A DNA stretch of 64,000 nucleotides from contig JAHGAU010000013.1 in assembly GCA_019925105.1 (NCBI GenBank), positions 1,116,001-1,180,000 on the forward strand, read 5' to 3'. Position numbers and translations under genes: made by a program. The stretch comes from Niebla homalea (taxonomy: Eukaryota; Ascomycota; Lecanoromycetes; Lecanorales; Ramalinaceae). The notes below the pieces were generated by a model. That model ran no database searches and was not told the DNA's origin. It saw only the letters and a program-made list of their open reading frames with translations. Every line of letters begins with the position of its first letter. The first letter of the stretch is position 1. Shown in pieces: positions 22,699-34,410 of the stretch.

Positions 22699-24396
22699 AT
22701 GCAGCCCAAGGCAGGTAACCATTCCTTGCCTGGAATCTGCGTCATTCTTCTGTGCTTTCACTCCGCTGCAGCCTTCAGTATCCTTCCCAAATCACGAGGT
22801 ACGAACAAGATGCAATGCCCATGAAAGACCTGCCGTGGACTAGTTGACATCGTTACTGAATAAATCCAGAGCATCCAGCGAATCCGACCAAAAACGAAGA
22901 GCTGGCATTACCCATCCGACAACGCATTGGAGCCAATGCAGCCGTTTACACACAGGCTCTTGATATCCTTTCATCAATGCAAACATCACCATCCTGCCAT
23001 CGATTGTCCACGGCAACGTTGCTAGATTCCTGCCAAGTGATAGATGGATCAAAGCCAGATGCATCCGGCGAAATCGAGGAAATTCGATCCATCTACGCTG
23101 CTCAGCTGGCTATGTGCGAAATTTCAGGTGCCGGATCAGCCATTCCCCATCCTTGCAAGGCATTGGCACCAAAGAGTGACTCGAAAACCCGGCGCCATCC
23201 CCGTAAGGATCAGATCGGCGGATGTCTGAAGGCACTGGAGTCGCGACCGCAATGGTGGACTAGCTACAGCAACAACAAGCAGAATGCTATCGTCATCTGT
23301 CAGGCAGCGCGCGTCGACATTGACAAAGGTAAGCATCCAGGTGACTCGTCTGCTTCTTCCCGCTGAATTGTGTCAACAGACGATTTGGTCAATCTGCACG
23401 AGAATATGGTCAAAGCTCAAGCGATGGCAAATGATGCCCTGCATCATTCAGCACAGACGGTACTGGATGAGCTCTTGCAGACCCGACAAGATTTCATATA
23501 TGCGAGTCAGAAATTCCAGGAACAAGTCTTGAGCGACATTACTACGTCCGTTTCGAAGATGCGAGCATTACTTGATAGTATTTTCGGCTCGATTACTACG
23601 ACGCTCGGCAACGTTCTCACGTCTCTTCAGACTATGTCCGATACTATCGATTCCGAGACGGCTATTGTTACCCAGACACTACAAAGCTCAAATCGTGTTG
23701 CAGCCGATACCGAAAGGCAAATCGCCAAGGTATTCGACAAGCTTAATGCAAGAAGCTCTGACCTTGCTACTTTACAAGATAGTCAACTTGTGAGTAAAAC
23801 GTCTGATCATATGAAACAATGCTGACACCACGTTTCATCAGGAAACGAGCCGCTCTTTCACGTCCGAACTGAGAGCTTCCTTGAGGGGCATCCAGGAGGG
23901 AGACCTCAATTCACTGATCCAGGCACTCAGCCACTTGGGCATGCAATTGGAAAGCTCGGGCCAGCTAGTGGACAGCCTCCATCAGCGTCAATACGACGTC
24001 GATGCTCGGATGGAGGCATTTCAAGAATCCTTCGCTGGACTGGAGAGCCGAGCAGCAGCCTTTGGTGCAACACAGATCCTACAGGCGGAGACGCAATCAG
24101 ACCTGCATCATCAGATCGAAACTGCTGTCCAGGTTGCATCCCAGCTTCGTAATGTCATGATGGAAACCTCGAGCAAGATCGAGTCGGTGACAGCACTGGC
24201 ACAGACCTTTGGAGCTGTATTCGACTGGGCCATGATCGCCTTCCTCGGCTTTCTCGGCCTCCTCACGATCACCCTCCTCGCAGCGGTCTGGCGACTCAGC
24301 AGGACTGGGTCCGTATGTGTACTGGCCACAATGGCATCGTTCGCGGCTCTGAACGTGCTAGGTTATTCCACCATCAATGTGGGTGGCTGGTACTAG
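22699..24396 (+). CDS. tht1: Nuclear fusion protein, Tht1/KAR5 family
   Basis: Four exons (22699-22798, 22870-23328, 23380-23789, 23842-24396) with introns of 71, 51 and 52 bp give 507 residues. A signal peptide (GICVILLCFHSAAAFS) starts the protein. A Cys-containing lumenal domain follows, with family-typical CLKALESRPQWWTSYSNN and AIVICQAARVDIDKDD. Long heptad-rich coiled coils cover about residues 190-420. The C-terminus has two hydrophobic helices (AMIAFLGFLGLLTITLLAAV, then VCVLATMASFAALNVLGYS). Yeast Kar5 and fission-yeast Tht1 act at the nuclear envelope and spindle-pole body during karyogamy, so a sexual-cycle role is inferred. The gene is intact. Confidence 0.88.
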
Positions 24397-25060
24397 CCAC
24401 CCAATTTCCTATTTTTTTTCTCTTTATTTCTTACGGACTCTGCACTCACTTTGTCGATCCTGGCGCAGCGGCAAGGGCGCCGCGGCAAGGGCGCCGCTCG
24501 GCAGCTGACATTTCGCTTTGCATCATCATGGACTTTGCACGGCGCCCGGGGAACGGATTAACGACTTTCATCTGGCATAGCTACTGGCATCTTGGCACAA
24601 CATACCATGGACTTCTGCATTGGAAGGGATCGGGGAGAGACATGGCTTTGGGTGGGGGGGGGGCACTCTTTTCTTAGAACATATTACGGGCTTGCAATAG
24701 AATGGAAATGGGGGGCGAGAGACATAGCTTTTGGGCTTGCGTGCTTGGTGACTTTGAGGGGATTTTTTGGGAGGGGCAGGTAGTGATCTGGCAATTCCAT
24801 GATATCCAAGATATGCTTGGTCTGCTTGAGAAAATCGATGTGGTCTTTCCATCACGTCATTTGAACCGCGCAATGTAACATGATCTGCCCGCTTTCAACC
24901 GACTGACCAAGTACCTCCCACCATCCTCGCTCCTCATGGACCGTTTCCAACAGTGAGGTTTCCACGATCAACGCAGATCAACCGCTTCTCACTCTACAAC
25001 AAACCCCTCCCTAACCCCAACGGCCACGCCCCGCTTCCCACCCTGCCAGCTCACCCTCTT
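24397..25060. repeat. Low-complexity intergenic region with short GC-rich tandem repeat
   Basis: Convergent 3' ends of Tht1 and ICP55. At about 24465-24500 a 15-bp unit (GGCAAGGGCGCCGC) occurs twice in tandem. A run of ten G is at about 24651-24661. A pyrimidine-rich, C-rich stretch (24950-25060) runs into the ICP55 3' end. No gene is recognised. Confidence 0.5.
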
Positions 25061-26844
25061 CTACCCCCTCAACGCCTCAATATCCTCAACCTCTTTCACA
25101 CCCTCCACACTCAACACCACTGGGCCCGTTTTCCCCACAGCAACACTATCCTCCACCCTCACACCCATCCCTCGCCACCTAGCGGGCCACCTCTCATCGT
25201 CGGGGACATACACCGCGGGTTCCACTGCTATACACATCCCCTCCTTCAACTTCTCCCGTCGTGATAGTGTGGGGGTGTCGTGGACGTCCAACCCGATGTA
25301 ATGCCCGACGTGGTGGGGAAACAGTATATCCAAGGATCGCGTGTCGGTCGGGAATGCAGCAGCACCACCACCACCACCACCAGAAGCATCAGTGTTGGTG
25401 GTGGTGGACGACAGGGCGCGCAGGCCATCGGCGATGTGGGTCATCGCGGCGGCGTGCAGGTCCTGCAGCGAGACGTTGGCATCCTCCCGGCACAGCGATA
25501 TCGCGTGGCGCTGCGCGGCGAGGACGACGCTGTAGAGGTCCCGGAATTCTGGGGTGAAGCGGCCGTTGTTCGGCCAGGTGCGCGTGATGTCGGTCACGTA
25601 CCCGCCCACCTCCGCGCCCGCATCGACGAGGATCGAGGAGGTCGGCGAGAGGAGGGAGTTGTTGGCCGTGTAGTGGATTATACTGCCCCGCCCATCGCCG
25701 GCGATGACGGGGACGTAGGCGTGTTGCGGGGCGGTGTTGAGGGCGAGGGAGTGGGTGAGGTGGGCGGAGAGGGCGGATTCCGAGGAATGGGGGACGGACA
25801 TTGTGGAGGTAAGGGCGCGACCGGTGGAGCGGCCTGCGGTGCGGAGGAGGTGGAGCTCGGAGGGGGATTTCAGGGAGCGGAGCGGTCCGAGGAGGGGGTT
25901 CAGGGGGGTGGTGTGGTGGGAGGAGAGCATAGTGGAGATGTTGGGGATTGGGGGGAATGCGAGGCGCGAGAGGAAGGTGGTGGGTGGTGCGGGGTGGGAG
26001 GGGATGTCGGTGTAGATATTGGAATGCGAGGAGAGGATGGTGGGGAGGATTGAGGGGAGGGAGGCTATTGGACCGGTCTGTCGAAGGTGTCAGCAAGGGA
26101 TGTTGGGGGAAGCCAGACGGAGGAAACTCCCATACTTCATCGGCGTTAAAGACATCAAGTGCGGCTTGTGTACCCGAGCGAAGGCCGTCCCATTGCTCGG
26201 CTTTCGAGTCTTTTGGACGCACATAGAGGTGGAAGGTGTGATCTTCTGGGGTCGAAGATTTGCCTATTATGGCGAGAGCTTCTGGCTCATCAAAACCTGT
26301 TGTTGCTCAGCCAGATGCTGACATCCGAGGCCAGAAGGGTCTACCCGTGAGGTAGAAGAAGTTCGAGTCCTGATGGAAGTCGTAGAAGACATCTTTACTC
26401 CGGTATTTCACCTCTGCTGCGGCAAGGACGGCGATGGAACCCTTGGGCAGACTGGCTGCCAGTTTCGAGCGGCGTTGAGCATATTCAAGAGCGGTGATGC
26501 CGGGAGTGACTAAGCCAAAATGGTCAGAGAAGGGTCGTGGCTCAGGAGGCTGAGCTGCAGCACGTACGCTCTCCAGGCTTCAGCAGATGGGGATGAGTTT
26601 CGTGTAGAGGCTGGCCAAATCGGAGCTCTGCGGCCGATATTGAAGAGGACGAGTAGTGATGCTCAATCGAGCGACCGTACAACTGATGGATGCTTGAGAC
26701 CGATGGATAGATGATAACACCGCTTCTACTTGTGCGTCTGATGAATTGGCTAACAATCCTCCGCATCCTCGTCTGGTCGTCCAACCATGATAGATTATAG
26801 CGGGTTGTCCTTCTTATCTGGACTCGAGGCGTCATTATCATCAC
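25061..26844 (-). CDS. ICP55: Mitochondrial Xaa-Pro aminopeptidase ICP55
   Basis: Four exons (26844-26568, 26509-26345, 26296-26136, 26077-25061) with introns of 48-58 bp give 539 residues if the first ATG is used. MRRIVSQFIRRTS, starting at 26766, is an equally good start and looks like the presequence. The aminopeptidase-P N-domain includes AAELRFGQPLHETHPHLLKP and DFHQDSNFFYLTG. The pita-bread catalytic domain keeps all five metal ligands: the two Asp of VDAGAEVGGYVTDITRTWP, the His of HHVGHYIGLDVHD, and the Glu of GMCIAVEPAVYV and GVRVEDSVAV. ICP55 trims one residue from presequence-processed proteins in the matrix. An inserted Thr/Asn/Asp/Ser run plus six Gly (coded at about 25362-25410) interrupts the catalytic domain on a surface loop. 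Confidence 0.9.
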
Positions 26845-27075
26845 GAGTGGGCGTAAATCTAAGCATAGTTTAGTTGCAAGATCTAGCCTCTTAGCCTAGT
26901 GAAAGTAGACTTCTACATCATTGACGCCTACTCACATGTGAAGAGTAGGGGAGAAGTGAAGTCTACAATCTTCATTGGGACCAGGCGAATCCTCAAGACT
27001 CTGGTACACTATTCAGCTTGACTATTACTGCCGCTTCAGACCTGCGACAGAGCCAACATCAGCCGGATCAGAGGG

Positions 27076-28682
27076 TTATGAATCCCGCCATCTCCTCCTC
27101 CGTAACAGTATGCAGCTTCCGCAGTGAGAGCTTAGTAGACTCATCCTCTTCGTGTGAGCAATATGCTCGAGCATGAGTCCCTTGTGCTTGTCACTTGAAT
27201 GTCTCACAACCCTCCGCTGCATCAGGATATTACACCAATCACTTTCGTTCAACCCATGCCGATCATTCGATCTGCTGATTCTATTCGGCTTTTGGGTATT
27301 TTCTGAAAACCTTTTTGATTTCTTGATCCCATCGAAATAGGGTCTGCCATTGGGCTTGATATCACTGTTTGACAAGTCATTGTCGTCAGCGGGTCTCTTG
27401 ACACCTCTTGTGATGCTATTGCCATCAATAGAATCAAATCTATCAGTCCTTGGCGGATGCTTTGAAGCCTCAATGCTGCTTCCGCTCTTACCGCTCTTTT
27501 CATTTCCACCATTGAGCGACCTAGGAATACCATTCCTCATCCACTCTTGTTGGCGCTTGCTGTAAGAGTTATTCGGATTGTACCTGGGACAGCGCAAACT
27601 CCACACGACATTCCCACTCAGACTGCACTGGAGGCTCTCGATGTATCTACGCAGGTCAAGTGACAGGTCAGACCTTGACTTGGTTCTTTGAAGGACTCGC
27701 ACATATTCCGCGACATTTTTTCCTTGATCTTCTCCGTACACAACACCTTGGCAGCTCTTCTGATATATTGTGCTCGCCCATCATCACCCAGATAGCGTTA
27801 ACGACGTCTAATTGGCCCGCTTTGATCGCTGCCTCATGCTCCTTTGGCCACGAAAACAGGTCTTTTGTGAGACCAGCAGTGACCCAAGCAGACCGGCATA
27901 GCTGTTCACAGACTGGCATCTCCTGATCTGGAATGGTAAGCCCCATCCCGAAGGTCATCAATCCAAACCAGAACCTACGATCCACGTCAGTCCTCAATAT
28001 CAAATGCTTTTCAGAGGGTCAACAAACATCTGACCAACGTCAAGACTTCTGTAAGGTAAGTGCTCTTCTAGCGTTGCAAAATGCTTGGTGTGTTGTCGTC
28101 CAGCTGCTTTCTCCACAAACTTCGCCCAGACTTTCATCGTGGTCACGGCTCGCTCACGATCTATAGCCGTCATCTGAAGAAGCATTTGAGACTGAATATA
28201 TCTGTTTCCGGAACCTTTCGAATCGATAGAGCCATTTTGGGCACCGTGTGGGCATGCCTCTTGCATCTGATCGTTCTCTTTCTCACTCTGTAGAAAGTCA
28301 ACAAAACCCGAACACCAAACCTCTCGACACCCACCTCGGTCTTTTTGACGATATCTGTCATATCTGCGTCAAATCAGTATCTATTTTGGCGTTGAAAAGG
28401 TCGCTTCAATCTACCATCATGCAAAAAGGCAGATTCATTGGCATACGAGATGATCTCCGACCTACCTGGCAAACACACCGAGACTGCAACCGTCATGAGA
28501 CTATACTGGCCTCCCCTGTAATCGCCTTTGGGAGCGACATGTTTCCTCCAATCTTCCTGAGCTCTCAGCGTTCCATAGTCCTCACGTTCTGAATGACTGT
28601 GGGCACGAAGTGGTATTCCCTCGCAGAGACCCTCGGTGAAGTATCTCGATGAATACCCTACTTGCGAATGATGATACTTCAT
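27076..28682 (-). pseudogene. Terpene synthase (fusicoccadiene-synthase-like), frameshifted
   Basis: Exons 28682-28415, 28363-28335, 28287-28028 and 27974 onward join cleanly. Exon 1 matches the N-terminus of chimeric fungal diterpene and sesterterpene synthases (TEGLCEGIPLR, LRAQEDWRKHVAPKGDYRGG). The exon 1/2 junction gives an intact DDMTD metal motif. The second metal motif reads TKDLFSWPKE, where the usual first Asn is Lys. At 27751-27760 and in the T-run at 27716-27721 two single-base shifts break the frame inside the C-terminal helices. The family-typical YIESLQCSLSGNVVWSLRCPRYNP continues in a third frame. A linker with GVKRPADDND follows, as in two-domain enzymes, but no prenyltransferase domain is found before 26850. 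A class I terpene cyclase is inferred to have lost function. Confidence 0.85.
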
Positions 28683-29889
28683 GTTGAGCCAGAACGCAAG
28701 CAGCAATTAGATATAGCAAGAAAAGGGCTAAGTTCAAGATGATCAGGAAAAGCCGGTCTGACTTAAGATCGACGCTCATACTGACGATTTCTGGTAGCGA
28801 GCTTCAACCCCACGAGAGGTTTCTTGTGTATTGGTTGTTCCATTGCCCACGAGGGCTTTCTTTTGTATTATACTATTTGTCGCTCGAAGCTTCTTCCTGC
28901 ACTGCCGTGTCAGGCTGTGATCTCAACAAAGGTGACCTATGGATTATCACGAGATCTGCAACCATTGGGCAATCGTTACAATCTCCCAGGGCTCTAGATC
29001 CAAGCAAATTTCATGGTGGAAAGCTTCCGTGTGTACATGGCAGTGCCGGACATCTTGCCTTATCTACATGTAAAACCATTCCACGGCCATTTCAAGCAAA
29101 AGGCTCTCTCTCTCTTTCCCCAAATGGACATGATGCTCTGACATCACACCATCTTCCGCAACCCGCGCGGTTCTAATTCGTCGAGCTGTAAAAAGAGAAC
29201 AGGGAATGTCTCTTCAGGAGGGATAATGTCGCGTCCCCGCCGCACACTCTCTACGGACTTCTTTGCTCATCTACTGTCATGCTTATCAATATGTCAGTTA
29301 GGGAGGGCCCTAAAACCCCCCCACTTACCCTGTGGAGATTGAAGGCCGCAGAGAGATTAGTCCCAGTGATGTTGTTGGACGGTGCACCAGCCTCAATGCA
29401 GGGAACATGGTTTGTGCGTGTGCACCCTACATGAACTAGGGGCATGACAGGTCAGAGCGCTCTTGGCAACTCGGGGCTTTCTGTGCGTATCATCACTCAT
29501 GTGTCTGTCTCATTGGAGCCTCTCACACCACGACAAACACAAAGACATTGCCGACGGTGCAGCACAAGTGGGAAAAAGAAATAAAACTTCCACGTCATGT
29601 CCCCCAAGACTCTAGCTTAAGCCGTGATCCCGGATGGCTTGCGAGCATTTCCTACCTAGGAAGGCCGAGTTTCAAATCGGTCTATTAATAGCGTTTTGCA
29701 TCCACGCTCTTGGTCCCCATTTTGCACAAGCACCAATTCGGAAGGTTGATGACCCCGTTTGACGATCTAGATCACAGAGCCAAACCTGTTTGCGGCCCTC
29801 AAATTACTTGGCGCTCTTGCCCACAAGGCAGAAGCGTCTCCGTATCTATCCCTCTTGGGCATCGCACTCGTATCTATGGCATCGATCTT
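28683..29889. other. No gene recognised between terpene synthase and P450 remnants
   Basis: This is the shared 5' side of two divergently oriented remnants. A 145-codon plus frame (28739-29176) has no domain or splice support. This would have been the divergent promoter region if the cluster was once active. Confidence 0.4.
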
Positions 29890-31800
29890 CCATTCCACCG
29901 ACTCACGTTCCATCCCCTGGCCGGCTTCCCCAGTTCCAAGATCGCGGCGGCAACGGGCTGGTATGAGTTTTACCACGATGTGATTCATCGCGGGCGATAC
30001 ATCACCGGAAATGCCGTGGGTGATCCCTGACAAGCCTAGTCTCCCCTTTCGCCGGTAGCTTTTGGTGCCTCCGACAACTTTTATCACCATGTCAGCTGTA
30101 TTTCCTATCAGCGATATCCTCCAAATTGTCACGAGGGAAGACAATAAGAATTTTTCACCGGCAAAAAGATGACCAGCAGTATCATAGACCGGGGAGACAT
30201 GGCATCACATCTGCGAAACAGTAATGACCCGTCCACATCACGAAATACGCAACAAGTCCATACATACATACAAGAAGCAGATTGAGGGAGACACAGAGAG
30301 AGAGGCAAAAGAAGACTCAGAACGAGGAAAAAGCTGACGACCTGCTCCCCCAAAAGGAACCGATCCTCCACATCAACCCGTCCGAACTGATGATCCACGA
30401 CCCAATCTATTCCTATGACCTCTTCGTCGCCGGGTCCACCCGCCGCACCGAAATCTAGCCCCGCGACCGCCGCGGCATCGGCTTCGACGGCTCGCACACG
30501 ATGTCGCAATCGCACGGGCTGCACCGCAACCGCCGCAAGCCACTCGAGCCGTTCTTCTCCCGAGAAGGGATCGAGCGGATCGAGCCTTGGATTGCGGAGG
30601 AAGCGATCTTGCTCGACAAAAGGTTCGAGGGCATGAGCGGGAGCGGGAGGGTGGTGCGGGCAGATCATGTGTTCAGTGCATTTGCGGGTGATGTGATTAG
30701 CAGGATTTGCTGTGAGAGTCCGGTGGCATTCATTCAGGATGAGGAGTTTGCGCCGCATTGGTGAGATCTCCCGCTTCTTCTTCTTCTTCTCCAGGTGGTT
30801 TTGTGGAAAGGACATGAGAGAGAGAACGAGAGAGAGAGAGAGGCTGACGCATGTGACAGGCACAACTTGATTGAAAAATGTAGTGTCACAACTCCTGCTC
30901 TTCATGCACATCCCGCAACTGGTCACGTAGGTCAGCCCTATGGCTTTTCCGTGCCTTGCCACCTCCTGGCTTTGCAACCAGTGACGCCCGCATGCTCCCC
31001 TTCGGCTTCCTCCTGAAAGCCTGGCCCGGCGGCGCTGGCTTCAACTCTCACCGTCTGATGGCCATGAATCATATAGCCGAAACCAAATCCCAAAACCAGC
31101 CCCCCCGAGAAAGTCACCGCAAACGCCAAATCATCAATCTTCCGACACATCGTCTCATCCGACATGCCGGGATCCGAACGTTCCACTGAGCTCCTCTCGC
31201 GGAAAGCCATGGTGCTTTTGGGGGCAGGGACCGCGCCGACGGAAAGGACGTTGGGTTTCATCTGCTATTATTCTTTGAGTAACTCCCCGAATCAAGGAGA
31301 GGTTGACTTGGGAGTTGGAGGGGGGTGATATGAGAATATGATGGAGAGGCACACCGCCACGCTGGGCTGACCTGGAGAAATTGGAGTATCTGAGTGCGGT
31401 AATCAAGGAGGGTCGGAGGTGAGCATTGTTCCGCCTCATCCTTTTCCATTTGGTGATCGCCGAGCAAGGAAGATGCTGATGTCTGTATCTAACGCTCAGG
31501 CTGAGCTTCGGCGTGATGCGTCGCCTCCCTCGCTTTTCTCCCGAGGTGGCATTGCGGTACAAGCAGTGGACAATCCCGATTTTGCAGCGTCATGGGCAAT
31601 GTAGCTGACTGGAGTAGCTCTACACACACACGCGGGCATGGGCGCCTACCTAATGCACAGAGACCCGGCCGTCTTCGCCGAACCCTTCAATTCATTCCCC
31701 GAGCGCTGGCTAGGGGAGACTGATCCGCGCATGAACCGAAACCTTTGTGCCGTTCACTAAAGGATCGAGAGACTGTCTGGGCATCAAATAAGTTGAGCAT
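29890..31800 (+). pseudogene. Cytochrome P450 remnant (CYP65-like)
   Basis: P450 segments occur in order on the plus strand. The post-anchor Pro-rich segment is HPLAGFPSSKIAAATGWYEF (about 29908-29967). SELMIHDPIYSYDLFVAGS, then FDGSHTMSQSHGLHRNRRKP and HVFSAFAGDVISRICCESP, lie at 30375-30730. The I-helix is REAMVLLGAGTA-like at about 31200-31240. A K-helix ExxR variant (IKEGRR) and RLPRFSPEVALRYKQWTIP, separated by a spliceable intron, lie at about 31385-31570. A meander follows at 31660-31735 (MHRDPAVFAEPF, FPERWLGETDPRMNRN). Disabling lesions are a TAG at 30456-30458, a stop and shift near 31575-31610, a one-base shift at 31742-31746 just before the heme loop FTKGSRDCLG, and a TAA at 31789-31791. 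This was probably the tailoring oxidase of the adjacent terpene synthase. Confidence 0.85.
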
Positions 31801-32214
31801 GGCGCATGTGTACTGGGTGTCGGTGCCTGCCGGTCCGGAGTTGGATAGTCGGGGTACACGTGTCATGTTGATATGACTTTGGGGACCCAGCATGCGTAGA
31901 TGTGATATTGGCTGCTTGGAGGAAATAGGTCAAGTAAAGACAAATTGAGAGTGGCGAAACCCGTGAAAATGCGAAGGACCGGAGCCAAAACTCGAAGGAT
32001 TTCTTGTTGGCTGATGCATTAGTTTATCACGAGCAATGTCATGATACGATTTGAATAACATCCCAAACCCTCCTACCACTTAGCTGCCACTGCGATTGTA
32101 TGACTAGTAGTGATGGCATCATTGCAAGAAAAGAACGTTGCGTGGACGTTCTTCGATTGTCCTATCGCTTCGTGCTCATCATTGGCTCACGTCGTTAACC
32201 GTTGTGTCCTAGAC

Positions 32215-33600
32215 CCCCAGATAAATGAGTCCTTCTTCTTCTCCCCTAGGCAACTTGAACCCAAGGCTGAGAAATAGCAACCAGCGCCGCGAACCACCCG
32301 CCATTGGTATTGAACACGCAAAAGCCAGACGAATCCTTTTCCATATAAGCATCGTAGAGCCCTGGCAGCTCTTCGGGAGAGAAAATAATTCCTGATATCA
32401 GTCGCCCCAACCGCCAAGACGGCCTTTGGGTCTGATTTAGGGCTAGTGTATGGCAGGGTGTCAATGAGCTCGTTCTGCAAGATCGATTGTCCTGCTGATT
32501 CGATGATAGCTCCTCCGAGAGGGATTGGAAGACTATTGGGAAGCTTTAGTGTGATGGTTAAAGGCAGTCTCGCCCAGAATCGCAAAGTATGACTGATGTT
32601 CTCCTGAAAGCAGATCCGCTGTGTGACAATAACGGGTGTTGTACCGAGTCCAATTCCTGCGAGAGCCTGATAGCCCTATCCATGCGCTATGATTTGAGTC
32701 GGCGTGTATTAGCGTCAGAAGTCCCGACGCGATGGTGGCTACTACTGAGCCAATGATGAGGAAAGGATTGAATAATCGGGTGGCTCTGCCAGTGACACCC
32801 ATGATTATTTGAGTCAAAGTTGAGAAGGTCCTGTGTCAGGATATCAGGATATCTTGTGAATCCGGGCTGGGCACGGCGTGTTTCACTCACTCAAGCCGAG
32901 GATCAGAGGCAGGAAACACAGCCCAGAGGCCGTCGCAGAGGCGCCTCGGACCGCTTGGAAGTAGATTGGAAGATAATAGAGAAGGATGTAGAGATGTCCA
33001 GCGATACTGCAAACGTCTGTCAGCGAACTTTCCCAAGCTCCTATAGAAGTCTCCAGCCTTACAAGAAGGAGAAGATGCAACCACTAAGGATAGTCCTGTT
33101 GTTCATGATACTTGGCAACAGAAGCGATCTTGCGCCCTCTCACCACTCATGCACGAAGAAGCGTGTGAAAATGGAGGTAAAGCCTACGTGGGTCCCTACC
33201 ACATCAGCAGAGCCCCAACTTCTCGAGATTCCGCCCCATTGTAGTGCAAATAAGTAGCAGACGACTACCGTGACCAGGATAACACCTGTTATGTCCACTT
33301 GTCTGAGCTTCTCTTTCCATGGTGCCTGCGCCGGCTTGACAGCCTTGGGGGTGCGGAGGAACAGGAAGACGAAGGCTCCCGCGACAGCACGGCAGGGGAG
33401 GTTGATGTAGAAGCTGCAAGGGCGAGGGTGTCAGCTACTTTTGTTGTCTCTGAATGGCAGGGTTTCTGGCGTACCACCATCTCCAAGTCAAATTTATTTG
33501 TTTATGCACCTCCTACCAATGGCCCCACAACTGAAGCGATCGAGACTGTTATTGCTGGCGGCATCGCTGATTTTCTCCTGGTGCCGCTGAGTCTGAGTGT
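32215..33600 (-). pseudogene. MFS multidrug-type transporter remnant 1
   Basis: Minus-strand segments match the DHA2 (14-helix) drug transporter family in order: [93 protein letters not shown], and SPEELPGLYDAYMEK near the C-terminus. Helices 1-3 are missing. Several GT-AG introns still read correctly (for example before FYINLP and before IAGHLYILL). Lesions: a TAA just after LVGGA, a one-base shift before the TWRW-like segment, a TGA at 33140-33142, a one-base gain in a G run near 32667, and a one-base gain in the T run near 32390. It would have exported a metabolite; it is now non-functional. Confidence 0.8.
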
Positions 33601-34410
33601 GGGTCAAGGTGGTAGACATCTTTGCCTTCGATCCAAAATACGAGAGCTTCAGACCTTCAAAACAAATGGTGACTGATGAAACCAGCGCCATAGGATCTGA
33701 AGCAGACTAGTGAGATTGATAAGGAACAACGTTGAAGAGCTTGTTAGTTGAAGCTGCCGTGGATTGTATCGTGGTGTTCGATCGTCAATTGCAAGGATGG
33801 GTGACTCCCCAGCAACAGAAAGTCTCTTAATGTATCTGTAAAACTTTTCTTAAGAGGTCAACTCACAGTATGGGTTCCGCTACAAGATCTGTTTATCCAA
33901 TTCATTGTTTTGGTGCTGGTTTCTTCTCTGAAAGCGAATATTCGTTAGCACCAGATGTGAAAACAGTCCGTCTTACTCCTGGGGAGGAGGGTGACTCTGC
34001 CGTTCCGTTAGAGCTTATCATATCCCTTGAGTCAGGTACACCTTATCCTAGTGCTTAGGTACGATTGAAGTCCGTACCCTTCATGCGATATTTGCTGTCT
34101 TTGATGGATAGTTACACCACTGATAAGAAAGGCGGTGTAGAGTAAGTGGAGTCATTGGCAACAGTGCCTCTTTGAAGCGTCAAGTGGAAGCTGACAAGCA
34201 TGTCCCACCTCCATTGCTGCGTAGCATCGTGTTTTCTCTTGGCTCTGTTAATGCATCAATAACCATGTCCCTATCTTAGCCGTACGAAGCCGTGATATCC
34301 AAAAGACATAGCTTTGCGTGGACGAACCAAGCAGCAGGCAGACGAAGCGATCCAGCAAGTAGCATAAAGGGCTTGCTACCCAGTCTCGGGCTTCCCACAC
34401 AGTATCTGCA

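Noticed and set aside
25280..26053. 257-codon plus-strand open frame
   Set aside because: It is the antisense shadow of the GC-rich ICP55 catalytic exon. It has Gly/Arg/Val-rich nonsense composition, and the minus strand has full domain support.
27716..27760. An intron as explanation for the terpene synthase frame change
   Set aside because: The segment between the conserved ISEE and NVAEYV parts is only about 40 bp. Any GT-AG pair would remove residues that match the family, so two indels fit better.
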